Counted from the first letter of the stretch, positions 50,783 through 59,905 are shown. The stretch is DNA of 64,000 bases from Alphaproteobacteria bacterium (GCA_016776605.1 JADHTB010000017.1:23274-87273); one strand, 5' to 3'. Notes: generated by a model not told the origin, from the letters alone. Made by a program: numbers and translations.

Positions 50783-51679
50783 ATGAAGCCCGAAGACATT
50801 CTTAGCCATCCCCCGAAAGTCCTGACCCAGGAACAGCGCGAAACCTATTTCGAGACCGGCTATCTGCTGTTGGAGAATTTCATCAGTCAGGACTGGCTGG
50901 ACCGCCTGTGGCAGGTTACGGACCGCTTTATCGAGAAGAGCCGGGCGCTGGCCAAATCCGGCGGGGTTTTCGATCTGGAGCCGGACCACACGGCGGAGAA
51001 CCCAAGGCTGCGGCGCATCTCGCAACCGGTGGTGATCGACCCGGTCTATGAAGAGTTTGGCCTGCGCGGCCCGATCGTGGATTTGGCCGAGGATCTGGTG
51101 GGCCCGAACGTAAAATATCATCATTCCAAGCTGAATATGAAATGGGCCGGCGGCGGCGAAGAGGTGAAGTGGCATCAGGATATCCAATTCTGGCCGCATA
51201 CCAACTATTCGCCGCTGACCATCGGGCTCTACATGGATGATGTGGATGACGAGATGGGCCCCATGGGCGTCATTCCGGGCAGTCACAAGGGCGAGATATA
51301 TGATCTGTACGGCCAGGACGGCAGCTGGGAGGGCTCCCTGGATGATAAGGACATGGCGCGGGTACCGATGGACAAGGCGGTCTGGCTAAAAGGGCCCAAG
51401 GGTTCCGTCACCATCCATAATTGCCGCATGCTGCACGGCTCCATGGCCAACAACTCGCCCCGCGGCCGGCCCTTGTTGCTGCACACCTACGCCTCCGCCG
51501 ATGCGCTGACCTTTCAGGGCAGCGTGGTGCAGAACGTGCCACACGCCGATACGCTGATCCGTGGCGAGCCCGCCAAATGGATTCACTTCGACCCCGAACC
51601 CTGCCTCATCCCGCCCGATTGGTCCAAGGGCTACACCTCGATCTTCGCCATCCAGCAAGAGAAAGATGCCGCCAGTTAG
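50783..51679 (+). CDS. Phytanoyl-CoA dioxygenase (PhyH) family protein
   Basis: VKWHQDIQFWPHTNYSPLTIGLYMDDVDDEMGPMGVIPGSHKG (HxD); HGSMANNSPRGRPLL. Confidence 0.9.
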   Translation: MKPEDILSHPPKVLTQEQRETYFETGYLLLENFISQDWLDRLWQVTDRFIEKSRALAKSGGVFDLEPDHTAENPRLRRISQPVVIDPVYEEFGLRGPIVDLAEDLVGPNVKYHHSKLNMKWAGGGEEVKWHQDIQFWPHTNYSPLTIGLYMDDVDDEMGPMGVIPGSHKGEIYDLYGQDGSWEGSLDDKDMARVPMDKAVWLKGPKGSVTIHNCRMLHGSMANNSPRGRPLLLHTYASADALTFQGSVVQNVPHADTLIRGEPAKWIHFDPEPCLIPPDWSKGYTSIFAIQQEKDAAS

Positions 51680-51697
51680 ACCATTTTTGGGGCAGCG

Positions 51698-52927
51698 TTA
51701 ATGCATGCAGCGCATATGGCGGCTGCCCTGGCAGGCCAGACTGCGGAAATTCCAGAGGCTTTTGATGTAGGCTACCAAACTTTGGGCATCGTCCCTGGTT
51801 AGACCATGATTTTTCCAGGCAAGCATGCGCGGGTTGCGCGATGAACCATTCAGGATGGTGGCAATAATCTGCTCGTCCGGGTGATGCCAGGCGTGGGCGC
51901 TGTCGTCCATCGCGGGCGCCAGGGGTAGGCCGTCTTCATCTCGCGCGCCCGGCTCGCCCGGCTTCTCGCCAATGCCTTTTGTGCCATGGCAGGCCTGGCA
52001 ATTTTTGTTGAAGAGCCGCTCTCCGGCCGCGACCCGCGCGGGCGTCCTATCCAATTGCCCTTCAAAGCTGATCCAGTTTTTGCCGCCATCCCTGCTCAAC
52101 ACGACGGCGCCGGTATCCACGGCAGCCAGCATTTGTTGGGGATTGCCCGGATCAATCGCGAAATCCAACAGGGCCCGGTCCGCGAACTGGTCCGAAACCA
52201 GGGTCCAGTTCAGCCCCTGCGCCTCTCGGACCATCAGGCCGAGACCATATAGAAAGGTGAATACGCGGCCATCCTCGGTCACCCGTACTATGGGCGCGGG
52301 GCGTTTATCCGGGTGCGCCAGAACCCAGGATACGCCGTCATCCAGGCTGCGAAACAGGCCCTCGCGGGTGGCGGCATACAGGGTTTTGGGCGTCTTGGCG
52401 GAAACGGCTATGTCAAACACCTGGGCCGGCGGACTATTGATCGGGGCCCAGGTTTTTCCGCTGTCGCGGCTGACGTGAATAGCCTCCGCCACGCCATACA
52501 TCACCGCTGGATCGGCGGCATCGATGGCCATGGCATGAAATGCGACCGGGCCAGCGGCGGCCCGTGAAATACGCGCCCATGTCCTGCCGCCATCGTCCGA
52601 GCGGATAACGCCCAATTTTTCCGACTTGGAGCGGTAGCCGCTGGAAAACAGAACCCCTGGCGCCGTGGGGTGCGCGACAAGGACCGACAAAACACCAGCC
52701 TTGTCGGACAGACGTTTGACTTGACCGTCCGGCGCCACCGAAACCGGCCCCTGAGCAGTACCGACAAGGAAAGTTCCCAACTCTGAACCCGAACCCGCGA
52801 AGACAATGCCCCGCACCACCGGAATTTGGTGGAGATAGATGGCCTCCTGGGCGGCGGCCAGAGGCGGGGCCGCCAGACACAGGCCAAACATTGCCAGTAA
52901 TACCAACCCTGTCTTATTGTTCTTCAT
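51698..52927 (-). CDS. Secreted beta-propeller (BNR/YCF48-like repeats) protein with C-terminal cytochrome c domain
   Basis: Repeats SDDGGRTWARIS, SRDSGKTWAPI, SLDDGVSWVLA, SRDGGKNWISF; haem motif CQACH. Confidence 0.85.
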   Translation of the reverse strand: MKNNKTGLVLLAMFGLCLAAPPLAAAQEAIYLHQIPVVRGIVFAGSGSELGTFLVGTAQGPVSVAPDGQVKRLSDKAGVLSVLVAHPTAPGVLFSSGYRSKSEKLGVIRSDDGGRTWARISRAAAGPVAFHAMAIDAADPAVMYGVAEAIHVSRDSGKTWAPINSPPAQVFDIAVSAKTPKTLYAATREGLFRSLDDGVSWVLAHPDKRPAPIVRVTEDGRVFTFLYGLGLMVREAQGLNWTLVSDQFADRALLDFAIDPGNPQQMLAAVDTGAVVLSRDGGKNWISFEGQLDRTPARVAAGERLFNKNCQACHGTKGIGEKPGEPGARDEDGLPLAPAMDDSAHAWHHPDEQIIATILNGSSRNPRMLAWKNHGLTRDDAQSLVAYIKSLWNFRSLACQGSRHMRCMH

Positions 52928-52993
52928 TGCTTGTCCCGCGAAGATTAAATTCAGATAGGGTCGAAGGATTACGACCGCAGCGTTGCCGGCGCG

Positions 52994-53365
52994 TTATTTA
53001 TCAAGCTCGGCGCACCGGGCCTGATAATCTTCCGCCTCGATTTCACCACGTGCGAAGCGCTCGTCAAGAATAGTGCGGGCGCTTGATGGGCCCCGCCCGG
53101 CCGAGCGGGCGTGGGGCGAAAGCCATCGGACGACCAGAACGGCAATGACCACGATGACGGCCAATACGGCGAACATCATGAAAGGCCCCATGAACATCAG
53201 GGACATGCCATCGCCCCACATATGATGGTAGCCGTCCCCGCTACGCTGGCCGTCAGCCAGGGCCGCCTGGGTCAGGCCCGCCAACATCAGAGCCGCGATC
53301 GTGACAGTCTTCGGCGTAGCCGATACGGCAGGGAGCCAACGCTTTATCGATACAAAAACAGTCAT
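52994..53365 (-). CDS. SHOCT-domain membrane protein with Met/His-rich segment
   Basis: HHMWGDGMSLMFMGPFMM, TM helix, C-terminal ILDERFARGEIEAEDYQARCAEL. Confidence 0.82.
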   Translation of the reverse strand: MTVFVSIKRWLPAVSATPKTVTIAALMLAGLTQAALADGQRSGDGYHHMWGDGMSLMFMGPFMMFAVLAVIVVIAVLVVRWLSPHARSAGRGPSSARTILDERFARGEIEAEDYQARCAELDK

Positions 53366-53387
53366 TTTCTCTCTCCTTATTGAACGA

Positions 53388-53855
53388 TTAATTCATCCGG
53401 TGTGGCTGATAGGCGATGCCGTTCGCGGCCTGCAATTCGCGGACGTAGGCAACGATCGCCTTGGCAACATCCTCGCTCACCTGAGGTTGCGGCGGCATAT
53501 TGCCGAACCGCCAATGATGTTGCGGCACACCCCGTTGCAGGGCCAGCCAAAAGGCGCCATCGGCGTGGTGTCCGGAATTATAGATCTTATGCACCAACGG
53601 CGGCCCGCCGATCCCGCCGCCGGCATTGTCACCATGACACTTAGCGCAATTCTCGGCAAATGCCACCTCGCCTTGCAGGGCGATGGCGGAAAGCGCGGGT
53701 ACCTTCACATCGACTTGCGCCGAACCGGTCTGCTGTGACGATTGGTAAATGAAGACCAGAACACCGCCGACAACGACCAGGGATACCAGCAATGCCGGCA
53801 GCTTTTCCTTGAAACGTTCCGCCAGGCTGACTTTCGCGGCTGAATTCTTGTTCAT
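53388..53855 (-). CDS. Membrane-anchored cytochrome c
   Basis: N-terminal TM and FAENCAKCHGDNAGGGIGGPPLV. Confidence 0.88.
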   Translation of the reverse strand: MNKNSAAKVSLAERFKEKLPALLVSLVVVGGVLVFIYQSSQQTGSAQVDVKVPALSAIALQGEVAFAENCAKCHGDNAGGGIGGPPLVHKIYNSGHHADGAFWLALQRGVPQHHWRFGNMPPQPQVSEDVAKAIVAYVRELQAANGIAYQPHRMN

Positions 53856-53996
53856 GATGGGCTACTCAATTGTTCCTTGGGCAAACGATCCAGCGCCTGC
53901 CAATTCAATATCAGCCTTCCAGCGACGGGAAGGTAAAGGCCTGTTCCGGCCATGCCGCACGGATAGAGGCAAAATGCCGCAGTGCAGGTTGCACCC

Positions 53997-54100
53997 TAGA
54001 GCAATTCCGAATCAAAGAGAATCGCGAAGCGATTCTAAGTGTTTGGAAAAATTGCTCTAATTCTAAAGGTCTGAGCATTTTCAGAATGAAAATGCTCTAG
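53997..54100. repeat. 104-bp dispersed multi-hairpin repeat, copy 2
   Basis: Near-identical to 44391-44494. Confidence 0.96.
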
Positions 54101-54261
54101 CACCGGATCATCGCAAGGCAACTTTCCGCTTGCCCCCTGTGCCGCACGGTTGGAGCGTAATAAAATTGGTCTGCCGACGGCGCCGTTGTGCTGGACATTT
54201 TCAGCCTACCGCGCGATGAATACCGCCAGAGTGGTTCAGGTTTTGGGGATTGAGGGACAGC

Positions 54262-55080
54262 ATGAGTACTGACAGCGACGGCAAGCAATTCCGTATCGGC
54301 GACTACCAGATCGACATCATTGTCCACGGCTTCCCCGGCAAATCGGTCTGCCACGGCTCGTTGGGATTTTCCACCATCGCGCTGATCCGCCATGGCGAGC
54401 GGATCGCCCTGGTCGATGTGGGCTCGTTCGGACAGCGCTCTTTATTGCTGGATCAACTGGCCCAACATGGCCTGAAGCCCGCCGATGTGACCGATGTTTT
54501 GCTGACCCATTCCCATTATGACCACGCCATCAACTGGCTGATGTTTCCCAACGCCAACATCGTCATCGGCAAGACGGAGCTGGACTGGTCCCTAGAGCAG
54601 CCCTGGGGCGAAACGGTGGTGCCGGAACTGTATATGCGCGAGTTGCAACAATGGCCCAACTTGCAGACCGTGGACGATGGCGACGAAGTTTTCCCCGGCA
54701 TCACGGCCCACATGACGCCGGGCCATACGCCGGGCTGTCTGGTATTCGTGCTTGATTGCGGCGGCCAGGACATGGTGTTCACCGGGGACGCCTGCAAAAA
54801 CCGGGCGGAGCTTCTATCCCGCACCGCCGACATGACCTATGACGGCGAGGTTACCCGCGCCTCGATCGACGCCATCTGGTCCTTCTGGTCCCGCCATCCC
54901 GGCAATATCCTGGTGCCGGGTCACGATCTGCCCATGGTGCAGGATAACGGCACACCCCGCTATCTGGGCCAACGCGAGGCGGCGATCCGCGCCTGGTACG
55001 GCGAAGACCTGAACCAGACCACGGTGATCTCGCTGCTGCCCGACAGTCCCGCCAAGGTGGCGGCGGCGGCGGCGGAATGA
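54262..55080 (+). CDS. MBL-fold metallohydrolase
   Basis: LLTHSHYDHAINW; TPGHTPGCLVFV. Confidence 0.9.
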   Translation: MSTDSDGKQFRIGDYQIDIIVHGFPGKSVCHGSLGFSTIALIRHGERIALVDVGSFGQRSLLLDQLAQHGLKPADVTDVLLTHSHYDHAINWLMFPNANIVIGKTELDWSLEQPWGETVVPELYMRELQQWPNLQTVDDGDEVFPGITAHMTPGHTPGCLVFVLDCGGQDMVFTGDACKNRAELLSRTADMTYDGEVTRASIDAIWSFWSRHPGNILVPGHDLPMVQDNGTPRYLGQREAAIRAWYGEDLNQTTVISLLPDSPAKVAAAAAE

Positions 55081-55108
55081 CGATGCTACGACATTTTAGG
55101 AGTCTGCC

Positions 55109-55729
55109 ATGCTGACCTTATATTACGCGCCCGGCACAATCGCCCTGGCCTCGCATATCGCGCTGGAAGAGGCGGGCGCCGAATACACCGCCATGCGCCT
55201 GAACTTTGCCGAGCAAGATCAGAAAAAGCCCGATTATCTGGCCATCAACCCCAAGGCACGGGTGCCGTCCCTGGTTACGGAGCGAGGCATACTGACGGAA
55301 ACGCCGGCGATTTTGATCTATATCTGTCAGACCTATCCCGCCGCCGCCCTGGCGCCCCTGGATGATCCGTTCGAGCTGGCCCGGCTCCAGTCCTTCAATT
55401 CCTATCTCTGCTCGACCGTGCATGTGGCCCATGCTCACCTGAGGCGCGGCACCCGTTGGGCGGACGACCCGGCCGCCATCGAGAACATGAAATCCATGGT
55501 GCCGAAAAACGTGGCCGAATGCTTTCACCTGATGGAAGACGAAATGTTCGCCGGCCCCTTTGTCATGGGCGAACATTGCACAGTGGCGGATTTCTATCTT
55601 TTCACCATCGCGCGATGGCTGGAAGGCGACAATGTCGATATCGCCACCCTGCCTAAAATCCAGGCCCACCGCCAACGCATGGCAGAGCGCCCCAGCGTAG
55701 TGAAGGTGTTGGCCGAACAGCTCGCTTAG
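55109..55729 (+). CDS. Glutathione S-transferase family protein
   Basis: LYYAPGTIALASHIALEEAGAEYTAMRLNF; NPKARVPSLVTERGILTETPAIL. Confidence 0.92.
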   Translation: MLTLYYAPGTIALASHIALEEAGAEYTAMRLNFAEQDQKKPDYLAINPKARVPSLVTERGILTETPAILIYICQTYPAAALAPLDDPFELARLQSFNSYLCSTVHVAHAHLRRGTRWADDPAAIENMKSMVPKNVAECFHLMEDEMFAGPFVMGEHCTVADFYLFTIARWLEGDNVDIATLPKIQAHRQRMAERPSVVKVLAEQLA

Positions 55730-55759
55730 GCCATTTTCGATATTCATCGAAACGCCGAG

Positions 55760-55828
55760 CCGCCCGCCCCCCCTCCCGGCCACCCATAGATCATAATCCC
55801 GTGGGTGGCCGGGAGGGGGAGCGGGCGG
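55760..55828. terminator. 27-bp GC-rich inverted repeat between convergent genes
   Basis: CCGCCCGCCCCCCCTCCCGGCCACCCA / TGGGTGGCCGGGAGGGGGAGCGGGCGG, one mismatch; bidirectional terminator role inferred. Confidence 0.6.
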
Positions 55829-55855
55829 TTAAGCCAATCTGGAAAACGGCTTAGG

Positions 55856-56296
55856 CTATTCGCAGGGCAGGCCTTTGGCCAGATCCTGGGCGATGAGATT
55901 GGCCGCCGGAACGTCGCGGTATTTGGGGTGTCTCCCCAGCCAGGCCCGCCCCTTGGCCATCAGCGCGATGACCGCAACGTCGCGCATTTCGGGGTGTTTC
56001 ACCAGCCAGGCTTCAAGCTTGCCAAGCAGAAAGGAAAACGACACGTCGTGGTATTGCGGATACTTCTTTAACCAGGCTTGCACGGCGGCTCGGACCTGGG
56101 TCTTGCTGACACCGTCGGGCAGGCATTTTTTCCAATCCGACGGCGCGGCTTTGTTATCCCTGGCCCCATCAGGAGCAGCTTTAGCAGTCGTTTCAGTAGC
56201 CGCGGCGCGGTGAATTCCGGTCGCGAAATCCTTCGCCTCCGCCGACGCCGCCATTCCAATCAGCAACGCCACCAGCAATAACGCTCTCATGCCCAT
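55856..56296 (-). CDS. Secreted Rap1a/Tai-like small protein with three 22-aa tandem helical repeats
   Basis: Signal peptide; CLPDGVSKTQVRAAV ... AWLxxxPxxxDV x3 ... LPCE. Confidence 0.6.
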   Translation of the reverse strand: MGMRALLLVALLIGMAASAEAKDFATGIHRAAATETTAKAAPDGARDNKAAPSDWKKCLPDGVSKTQVRAAVQAWLKKYPQYHDVSFSFLLGKLEAWLVKHPEMRDVAVIALMAKGRAWLGRHPKYRDVPAANLIAQDLAKGLPCE

Positions 56297-56302
56297 CGCC
56301 CC

Positions 56303-57511
56303 CTAGATCACGCCATCTTCGCGCAGGCTGGCGATCTCGGCCTCGTCCAGGCCCAGCCAGGTAGCGTAAACGGCGTCGTTATCCTGGCCCAGCTTGGGGT
56401 TCAGGGTCAGTTCCATGGGTTCGGTGCCGTGAAAGCGGATGGGGCTGTGATGGGCGGCGATACGGCCCACGTCCGGGTGATCGATCCAGCGCAGCATGCC
56501 GCGTTGATGCATATGTTCATCGTTCACCACCTCTTCCAGATCGCGCACGGCGGCGGTGGGCACATGGTGGCGCTGGGCGGCGGCCTCGCCCTCGGCTTTG
56601 CTCATGCTGGCGATCCAGGCGCCAACCATGGCGTCAACCTCGTCCATATTCTTGACCCGGGCATCGTTGGTCAGAAAGCGCGGATCGTCGGCCAGGTCCT
56701 CGCGCCCCATGGCCTGTAGCAGAAATTGCCAATGCTCCTCGCGCACAACGATAATGGCGACATAGCCGTCCTTGGCGGGATAGACGTTGTAGGGCACCAC
56801 GGACAGGCCGCCGTGCTTGTTGCCGGTGCGGGAGAGGACCTCGCCACCGGATTGCGTCTGCCCGAAATACATTCCCAGGTTCGAGGCCAGGGTGGGGAAG
56901 ATGGAATCCAGCATGGCGACCTCCACCAGGCGGCCCTTGCCGGTGCGCTCGCGCTCGTACAGGGCGGTCACCACGGCGCCGTACAGATGGGTGCCGGTGA
57001 TAAAATCAACGATCGCCGGGCCGGCCTTGACCGGGGGGCCGTCGGGGAAGCCGGTGACATGCATCACGCCGCCCACCGCCTGTACCGTCAAATCCATGGC
57101 CAGATCGTCGCGCCGGGGCCCATCGCGCCCATAGCCGGAGCCCGAGGCATAGACCAGGGCCGGGTTCAGGGCCATCAGGCTATCGGGGCCCACGCCCAGG
57201 CGGTCCATCACCGTGGGGGCGAAATTTTCCAGCAGTACATCCGCCTGCATGACCATTTTGCGCAGTAATTCGCGGCCCCTCTCGTGCTTCAGGTTGAGGG
57301 TGATGCCTTCCTTATTGGCGTTCAGCATGGCCAGCGGCACCGAGCCGCCTTCGACACCAACCCGGCGGCGCAATGGTTCGCCGATGCGCGGCTCTATCTT
57401 GATCACCCGGGCCCCGGCCATGGCCAGCATGAACGAGGCATAGGGGCCATTATAGATCTGACCAAAATCAAGGACGGTGACCCCATCCAGGGGGTAGGAA
57501 GACGCTGACAT
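56303..57511 (-). CDS. CaiB/BaiF CoA transferase (third in window)
   Basis: TVLDFGQIYNGPYASFMLAMAGARVIKIEPRIGEPLRRR. Confidence 0.9.
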   Translation of the reverse strand: MSASSYPLDGVTVLDFGQIYNGPYASFMLAMAGARVIKIEPRIGEPLRRRVGVEGGSVPLAMLNANKEGITLNLKHERGRELLRKMVMQADVLLENFAPTVMDRLGVGPDSLMALNPALVYASGSGYGRDGPRRDDLAMDLTVQAVGGVMHVTGFPDGPPVKAGPAIVDFITGTHLYGAVVTALYERERTGKGRLVEVAMLDSIFPTLASNLGMYFGQTQSGGEVLSRTGNKHGGLSVVPYNVYPAKDGYVAIIVVREEHWQFLLQAMGREDLADDPRFLTNDARVKNMDEVDAMVGAWIASMSKAEGEAAAQRHHVPTAAVRDLEEVVNDEHMHQRGMLRWIDHPDVGRIAAHHSPIRFHGTEPMELTLNPKLGQDNDAVYATWLGLDEAEIASLREDGVI

Positions 57512-57602
57512 ATGGAACCTCTTGCAACGAAACGACTGAAAGCCTGCCCCATTATAACCTGCCCAAGGGGCGACGGGCGCGAAATTAAGGAAGCCACCGT
57601 AA

Positions 57603-58826
57603 ATGCCGACCAATACGACCCTGCGCGCAACTGTTTTCACGACCCTGTTCTCGGGTGGCTTTCGCCCGTTTTTCCTTTTCGCGGGCGGCTATGGCACCCT
57701 GGCCGTGGGCGCCTGGGCGGGCTGGCTGGGTGGGGCGTGGAACCTGCCTCAAGTCTATCCGGCCAGCCAGTTGCACGCCCACGAGATGATGTACGGCTTT
57801 GCCCTGGCCGCCATTGCCGGTTTTCTGCTGACGGCGGTGCCCCAATGGACGGGCGGCAAGGCGTTGCGGGGGCCGGGTCTGGCGGTGCTGGCGGGCACCT
57901 GGTTAGGGGGCCGGCTGGCGATGTTGGGGGCGGGCGCGGTAGGACCAGTGGCGGCAATGGCCCTGGATATGATTTTTCCGCTGGCCCTGTGTGCGGTGAT
58001 CGGGGCGATGTTGCTGCGGGCGGGAAACCGGCGCAACTATGGCTTTATCGCGATCCTGGCCGTTGCCGCCCTGGCCAATCTTTGCTGGCATCTGGAAATG
58101 TCGGGCCTGGCCCCGGATGGGTTCGAAAATATCGCTGAAAGCGCCCAGCAATTGATGTTGAACCTGTTGCTGCTCATCGTCGCCATCATGGGCGGCCGGG
58201 TGATCCCAATGTTTACCGCCAATTGGCTGCGCCGCCAGGGCCAGAGCCTGGCCATGCGCCATCCGGTCTGGCTGCAACGGCTGTGCCTGGGTGGGTTGAT
58301 CGCGGTGACCCTGGCGGAATTTCTGGCGCCCCATTTCGATCAATTGGACCCGCGCCTGGCCGGCGCCCTGGCGCTGGCCACCGGCATCGCCTTGCTGGCG
58401 CGGCTGTGGGGTTGGAAGGGCTATCGGACCCTGGCGCATCCGCTGGTCTGGATTATGCATCTGGCCTATTTCTGGCTGGGCCTGGCCCTGTTGGCCAAGG
58501 CCGGGCATTATCTGGACGCTGGCATTCCCATGGCCGCCGCCCGCCACGCCGCCGCCATGGGGGCGGTGGGCAGCATGATCATGGCCATCATGCCCCGGGT
58601 CAGCCTGGGCCATACGGGCCGCGACCTGATCTTGCCCCGGCCCATGCTGGCCGCCTATGGGCTGTATGTGGCGGCACCCCTATTGCGGGTCGCCAGCCCG
58701 TTTCTGGATGGCGCCTGGTATCAGACCTCCCTGATGCTGTCGGGCCTGTGCTGGACGCTAGCCTTCGCCATCTTCATCTACACCTTCGCCCCCATGCTAA
58801 CCGCCCCACGGGTCGATGCCCGCTGA
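57603..58826 (+). CDS. NnrS family membrane protein
   Basis: GGFRPFFLFAGGYGTLAVGAW; HAHEMMYGFALAAIAGFLLTAVPQWTG. Confidence 0.92.
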   Translation: MPTNTTLRATVFTTLFSGGFRPFFLFAGGYGTLAVGAWAGWLGGAWNLPQVYPASQLHAHEMMYGFALAAIAGFLLTAVPQWTGGKALRGPGLAVLAGTWLGGRLAMLGAGAVGPVAAMALDMIFPLALCAVIGAMLLRAGNRRNYGFIAILAVAALANLCWHLEMSGLAPDGFENIAESAQQLMLNLLLLIVAIMGGRVIPMFTANWLRRQGQSLAMRHPVWLQRLCLGGLIAVTLAEFLAPHFDQLDPRLAGALALATGIALLARLWGWKGYRTLAHPLVWIMHLAYFWLGLALLAKAGHYLDAGIPMAAARHAAAMGAVGSMIMAIMPRVSLGHTGRDLILPRPMLAAYGLYVAAPLLRVASPFLDGAWYQTSLMLSGLCWTLAFAIFIYTFAPMLTAPRVDAR

Positions 58827-58834
58827 GATAGTCC

Positions 58835-58898
58835 GATTTAATACGGGGACACAATACTTATATTAAGTGATATAAGTATTGTGTCCCCGTATTAAATC
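58835..58898. repeat. 29-bp perfect inverted repeat (GGGGACACAATACTTATATC family, copy 3)
   Basis: GATTTAATACGGGGACACAATACTTATAT - TAAGTG - ATATAAGTATTGTGTCCCCGTATTAAATC. Confidence 0.97.
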
Positions 58899-58901
58899 CA
58901 A

Positions 58902-58974
58902 GCCGCGACGGCGGCCCGGCGCCCCTGTGCCGCCCTAGTGGAGCCGTGCGCCAAAGGCGCACTGGCGTGAACGA
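58902..58974. repeat. Dispersed GC-rich repeat, copy B
   Basis: Same leading GCCGCGACGGCGGCCCGGCGCCCC as 18661-18733. Confidence 0.88.
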
Positions 58975-58982
58975 AAACAGCG

Positions 58983-59624
58983 CTAAGGAAACAGCTTCTC
59001 CAGGCGCCAGTTATCGCCGTCGCGGATGAAGACCTGGCGCTCGTGCAAACGGAAGGGGCGCTCCCGCCAGAATTCCAGCCGTTGCGGCACTACGCGAAAG
59101 CCCGACCAGAAATCGGGGCGGGGCACCTTGCCCAGGGCATATCGGGCGGCATACCTGGCCACCGCCTTTTCCAGGGCAAAGCGGTCCGGCAGCACCTGGG
59201 ATTGCCGCGAGGCCCAGGCGCCGATCTGGCTGTCCCTGGCGCGCGAGGCGTAATAGGCGTCCGCCTCGGCATCGCTGACTACCTCGACAGCGCCCTGGAC
59301 CCGGAATTGCCGGCCCAGGGATTTCCAGTGAAAGCACAACGCCGCCTTTGGGTTGGCCAGCAGTTCGCCGCCCTTGGCGCTGCCCATGTTGGTGTAAAAG
59401 ACAAAGCCCGTGGCATCCACCGCCTTCAACAGCACCATGCGCACGTTGGGCATACCGTCCGCATCGGTGCTGGCCACCGCCATGGCGTTGGGATTGTCCG
59501 GCTCGCTCTTCTCCGCCTCGGCCAGCCAGGCGTGGAAGCGGGCGATGGGATCATCAGCTGAATGATCGCCAGTTGAATGATCGCTTGGGGACTGCTCATC
59601 AGGGGCCATGGCGGGGATATCCAA
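58983..59624 (-). CDS. pdxH: Pyridoxine/pyridoxamine 5'-phosphate oxidase
   Basis: [67 protein letters not shown]. Confidence 0.95.
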   Translation of the reverse strand: MDIPAMAPDEQSPSDHSTGDHSADDPIARFHAWLAEAEKSEPDNPNAMAVASTDADGMPNVRMVLLKAVDATGFVFYTNMGSAKGGELLANPKAALCFHWKSLGRQFRVQGAVEVVSDAEADAYYASRARDSQIGAWASRQSQVLPDRFALEKAVARYAARYALGKVPRPDFWSGFRVVPQRLEFWRERPFRLHERQVFIRDGDNWRLEKLFP

Positions 59625-59753
59625 TTACATGCCGCCGGCCCGGTACCTGCGGCCAGCCGGCACAATCTAATCGCCGCCATGGCGCCTGTCGAGCCGCGCC
59701 AGGTTGTCACATCGGATATGCGCATCAGGTATCACATCGGGGCATCATGCATC

Positions 59754-59783
59754 TTGACAGTTGGCCTGCGGAAACCCTATATC
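59754..59783 (+). promoter_or_regulatory. Sigma70-type promoter upstream of tRNA-Met
   Basis: TTGACA (59754-59759), 18-bp spacer, TATATC (59778-59783), 39 nt upstream of the tRNA. Confidence 0.6.
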
Positions 59784-59821
59784 CCACCTGCTCCGGCATA
59801 CTGGCCGGAGCGCGAAATTCC

Positions 59822-59898
59822 GGCTCCTTAGCTCAGTTGGTTAGAGCACGGGAATCATAATCCCGGTGTCCCCAGTTCGAGTCTGGGAGGAGCCACCA
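59822..59898 (+). tRNA. tRNA-Met (anticodon CAU), CCA encoded
   Basis: GGCTCCTTAGCTCAGTTGGTTAGAGCACGGGAATCATAATCCCGGTGTCCCCAGTTCGAGTCTGGGAGGAGCCACCA; cloverleaf with loop ATCATAA. Confidence 0.95.
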
Positions 59899-59905
59899 TT
59901 TCCCC

